DNA of 7,422 bases from CAYGZC01 sp964354225. GTDB taxonomy: Bacteria; Bacteroidota; Ignavibacteria; UBA10030; SZUA-254. Both the position numbers and the translations under genes were made by a program. The DNA lies in the NCBI GenBank assembly GCA_964354225.1, contig CAYGZC010000096.1, positions 1-7,422 of the forward strand, given 5' to 3'. Below are positions 6,266 to 7,422 of this stretch, piece by piece. Below the pieces are notes generated by a model that saw only the letters and a program-made list of their open reading frames with translations, made no database searches and had not been told where the DNA came from. The first letter of the stretch is position 1. Each line of letters begins with the position of its first letter.

Positions 6266-6422
6266 TCTGTTTCTGATTATACCACTCAGCGACAAGCTCC
6301 GGCTCTATGCACTCAATCCAGTCGCAAAGGTCTGACGTTTTGACCGGTGTTTTTGAAAGTCTATCGAGTCCGTGAAAAATGTTTTTCTTGGTCTCGGGAG
6401 TAATGTATGTTAGTTTTGACAT
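6258..6422 (-). CDS. Hypothetical protein, 54 aa
   Basis: I do not recognise this protein. It is soluble and acidic: M-S-K-L-T-Y-I-T-P-E-T-K-K at the start, then L-D-R-L-S-K-T-P-V-K-T and a Trp/Cys-containing C-terminus D-L-C-D-W-I-E-C-I-E-P-E-L-V-A-E-W-Y. There is no in-frame TGA; it ends in TAG. It is the first gene after the strong promoter at 6485-6458, with a pyrimidine-rich leader of about 30 nt, so it probably heads an operon that includes the small membrane proteins. No clear Shine-Dalgarno sequence is seen. Confidence 0.7.
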   Translation of the reverse strand: MSKLTYITPETKKNIFHGLDRLSKTPVKTSDLCDWIECIEPELVAEWYNQKQNA

Positions 6423-6457
6423 AACAAAAAAGAAAAGGAATAAAAAGGAACAAGCTC

Positions 6458-6485
6458 ATTATATTCTATTTTCCCCGAAAGTCAA
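6458..6485 (-). promoter_or_regulatory. Near-consensus sigma70-type promoter
   Basis: The minus strand has TTGACT (6485-6480), a 16-bp spacer and a perfect TATAAT (6463-6458). It lies in the 71-bp gap between the helix-turn-helix gene stop and the 54-aa gene. Transcription would start near 6451. It is the best promoter in the window, and its TTGACTTT start recurs at 4011. Confidence 0.7.
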
Positions 6486-6493
6486 AAGATAAT

Positions 6494-6691
6494 TTATTTT
6501 ATTTGTTCAAAGTAATTTTCCAGGATAAGCATTGTGCGGACACTGACAGGCTTGAATCAATGGGCTATATTCGAGATTGTTGTTGAGTGTATACCAACAA
6601 CCTTCGCAAGTTTTATGTTTCGCCCGCGTACCGGCGTCGCCAGGATAAGTTTGCGCACTTTTTCTTTGCGGGATTTGAATGGATCTTTCAT
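6494..6691 (-). CDS. Small helix-turn-helix DNA-binding protein (65 aa)
   Basis: A basic N-terminus (M-K-D-P-F-K-S-R-K-E-K) leads into a helix-turn-helix at about residues 27-50: K-L-A-K-V-V-G-I-H-S-T-T-I-S-N-I-A-H-G-F-K-P. It follows the Cro/XRE pattern of Ala in helix 1, a Gly turn, S-x-x-x-I-S in the recognition helix, then G-x-x-x-P. The conserved Gly before F-K-P is codon 45 and is encoded by TGA (6559-6557), again showing TGA=Gly. It ends with a short helix and TAA. The gene starts 19 nt after the 126-aa gene, and directly downstream is the strong promoter at 6485-6458, a natural target for regulation by it, although no operator is proven. It could be a Cro-like repressor or a transcriptional switch protein. 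Confidence 0.78.
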
Positions 6692-6709
6692 TTTTTCGGT
6701 GGTTACCTG

Positions 6710-7090
6710 TTATAATAAGCCTGCTTTATACGATCCAATCAACTTTGAAAGCTGTTGTTCTGTAAGGTCTCGGCGTGACACGACGTTATTGTGTTCGTAT
6801 ACTTTGCGAATCTCGTCTGATATTTCGATATTATTTTTTGTACAATATAGCTGCATAAGTCATCCGAGTGTTTGAAGCATCTGTGCTTTTGGATCTTTAG
6901 AATCCGTGAATGCTTCTTCTTGTTTTGACTCCTTCGCTTGATAGTTGAAAGTAACATCGACCGGAAGTCAGAGAAGCTCAAGCTTGAATAATGCCTCTAC
7001 TTGGTCCTCGGTAATATCCTCGAGCTTCACAACTACTTTCATAGAGACTTCGTAGGCTGTTTTTTTGACGAATTTGAGCTGGCTTTCCAT
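6710..7090 (-). CDS. Hypothetical phage protein, 126 aa
   Basis: I cannot assign a family. The N-terminus has a V-S-M-K-V-V-V-K-L-E strand followed by D-I-T-E-D-Q-V-E-A-L-F-K-L-E-L-L, and the C-terminal half is helical, ending D-L-T-E-Q-Q-L-S-K-L-I-G-S-Y-K-A-G-L-L and TAA. TGA codons 41 (L-L-G-L-P-V-D-V) and 77 (T-L-G-G-L-M) fall at natural Gly turns. The ATG at 7090 overlaps the upstream gene by 58 nt; an in-frame ATG at 7042 would reduce this to 10 nt. The longer form is preferred because T-A-Y-E-V-S-M-K-V-V-V-K looks like one continuous strand. The setting beside two DNA-binding proteins suggests an early regulatory or replication region. Confidence 0.72.
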
Positions 7091-7323
7091 AGTGGATTTT
7101 TTGAAAGAAAATAAACTGTTCTTCGCTGGCGTTTGACGTATGGCTTGTCGATACATATAAGATTGATTCCCAACTCACGGAAGCGTTGGCGCGCCTCCGT
7201 GAGTCTCGCTGTGACGTTCGCGATACGTCAGTTCTCGTTACGGAGTGAAAAAAACTCATTTCTTGCAATCTCTCGGTGTGAATTTTTGATGAGAAAATCC
7301 ATCACTAATTCTGTTTGTGTCAT
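7033..7323 (-). CDS. Winged-helix-like protein, 96 aa
   Basis: The protein begins M-T-Q-T-E-L-V-M-D-F-L and holds R-I-A-N-V-T-A-R-L-T-E-A-R-Q-R-F-R-E-L-G-I-N-L at about residues 33-55. This fits the 'R-I-x-x-L-R-x-x-G-I-x-I' signature of phage winged-helix DNA-binding domains, followed by a likely wing (K-P-Y-V-K-R-Q-R-R-T-V-Y-F-L). Two TGA=Gly codons occur, at codon 32 (N-E-N-G-R) and near the end (S-L-G-K). The last 20 residues are low-complexity Ser/Lys and lie in the overlap with the next gene. The start is one base after the previous stop (TAG-T-ATG), so the genes are coupled. A regulatory role is inferred from the fold signature only. Confidence 0.68.
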
Positions 7324-7324
7324 A

Positions 7325-7422
7325 CTACTTTTTTTTGAAAGAATAAACTACTCCTTGAAAATCTACTGGTACAGTCGGAAGTATCTCTCCTGTTGTTTCA
7401 TCGACAAGGGCGTTGCCGTCAA
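7325..7422 (-). CDS. C-terminal end of an unknown gene (5' part outside window)
   Basis: The last 31 codons of a minus-strand gene enter from the right edge. They read D-G-N-A-L-V-D-E-T-T-G-E-I-L-P-T-V and end in S-F-K-K-K, TAG. The fragment looks like ordinary beta-rich coding sequence, is in frame to the window edge and is coupled to the next gene by a one-base gap. It is too short for a family assignment. Confidence 0.6.
   Translation of the reverse strand, partial: DGNALVDETTGEILPTVPVDFQGVVYSFKKK

Noticed and set aside
1..7422. TGA read as tryptophan (code 4) or the genes as ordinary pseudogenes
   Set aside because: TGA falls on conserved glycines and turns, not on Trp positions, while TGG occurs at true Trp sites. 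Dozens of identical TGA interruptions with no TAA or TAG in the packaging genes do not fit decay.

Overview
The window looks like a piece of a tailed phage or prophage whose host reads UGA as glycine (genetic code 25, known from the candidate phyla Absconditabacteria/SR1 and Gracilibacteria). With the standard code every sizeable gene looks broken. If TGA is read as Gly on the minus strand, intact genes appear, all ending in TAA or TAG and none in TGA. I count about 37 in-frame TGA codons over 12 genes. Many fall on conserved glycines: the GVP motif of the portal, the G-[I]-D-P-A of the terminase nuclease and the NPNGRPKKG region of the small terminase. TGG remains Trp. All convincing genes are on the minus strand, so transcription runs from position 7422 toward 1.

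In transcription order, the right part (7422 to about 4014) is a run of small, tightly packed accessory genes: the end of an unknown gene, a winged-helix-like protein, an unknown 126-aa protein and a small helix-turn-helix protein. A near-consensus sigma70-type promoter follows (6485-6458), then a 54-aa protein, three small membrane proteins, a 100-aa protein and a protein with a long tetrapeptide-repeat tail whose reading frame needs a -1 shift. Next come a Cys-rich micro-ORF, a GC-richer island of about 240 nt that folds like a stand-alone structured RNA with its own terminator (about 4468-4227), and a 70-aa unknown protein.

The left part is a classical HK97-type head and packaging module: small terminase (3860-3393), large terminase (3377-1974), HK97-family portal (1911-637) and an SPP1 gp7/Mu F-type minor head protein running off the left edge. 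A promoter-like element (4011-3985) followed by an intrinsic-terminator-like hairpin (3939-3899) precedes this module. That order resembles a late promoter with a downstream terminator that needs antitermination.

Most remarkable are the pervasive UGA=Gly recoding, including three UGA codons in the first 18 codons of the small terminase, the unassigned structured RNA, and a cluster of apparent frameshifts between 4.5 and 5.8 kb that are either recoding events or assembly indels.
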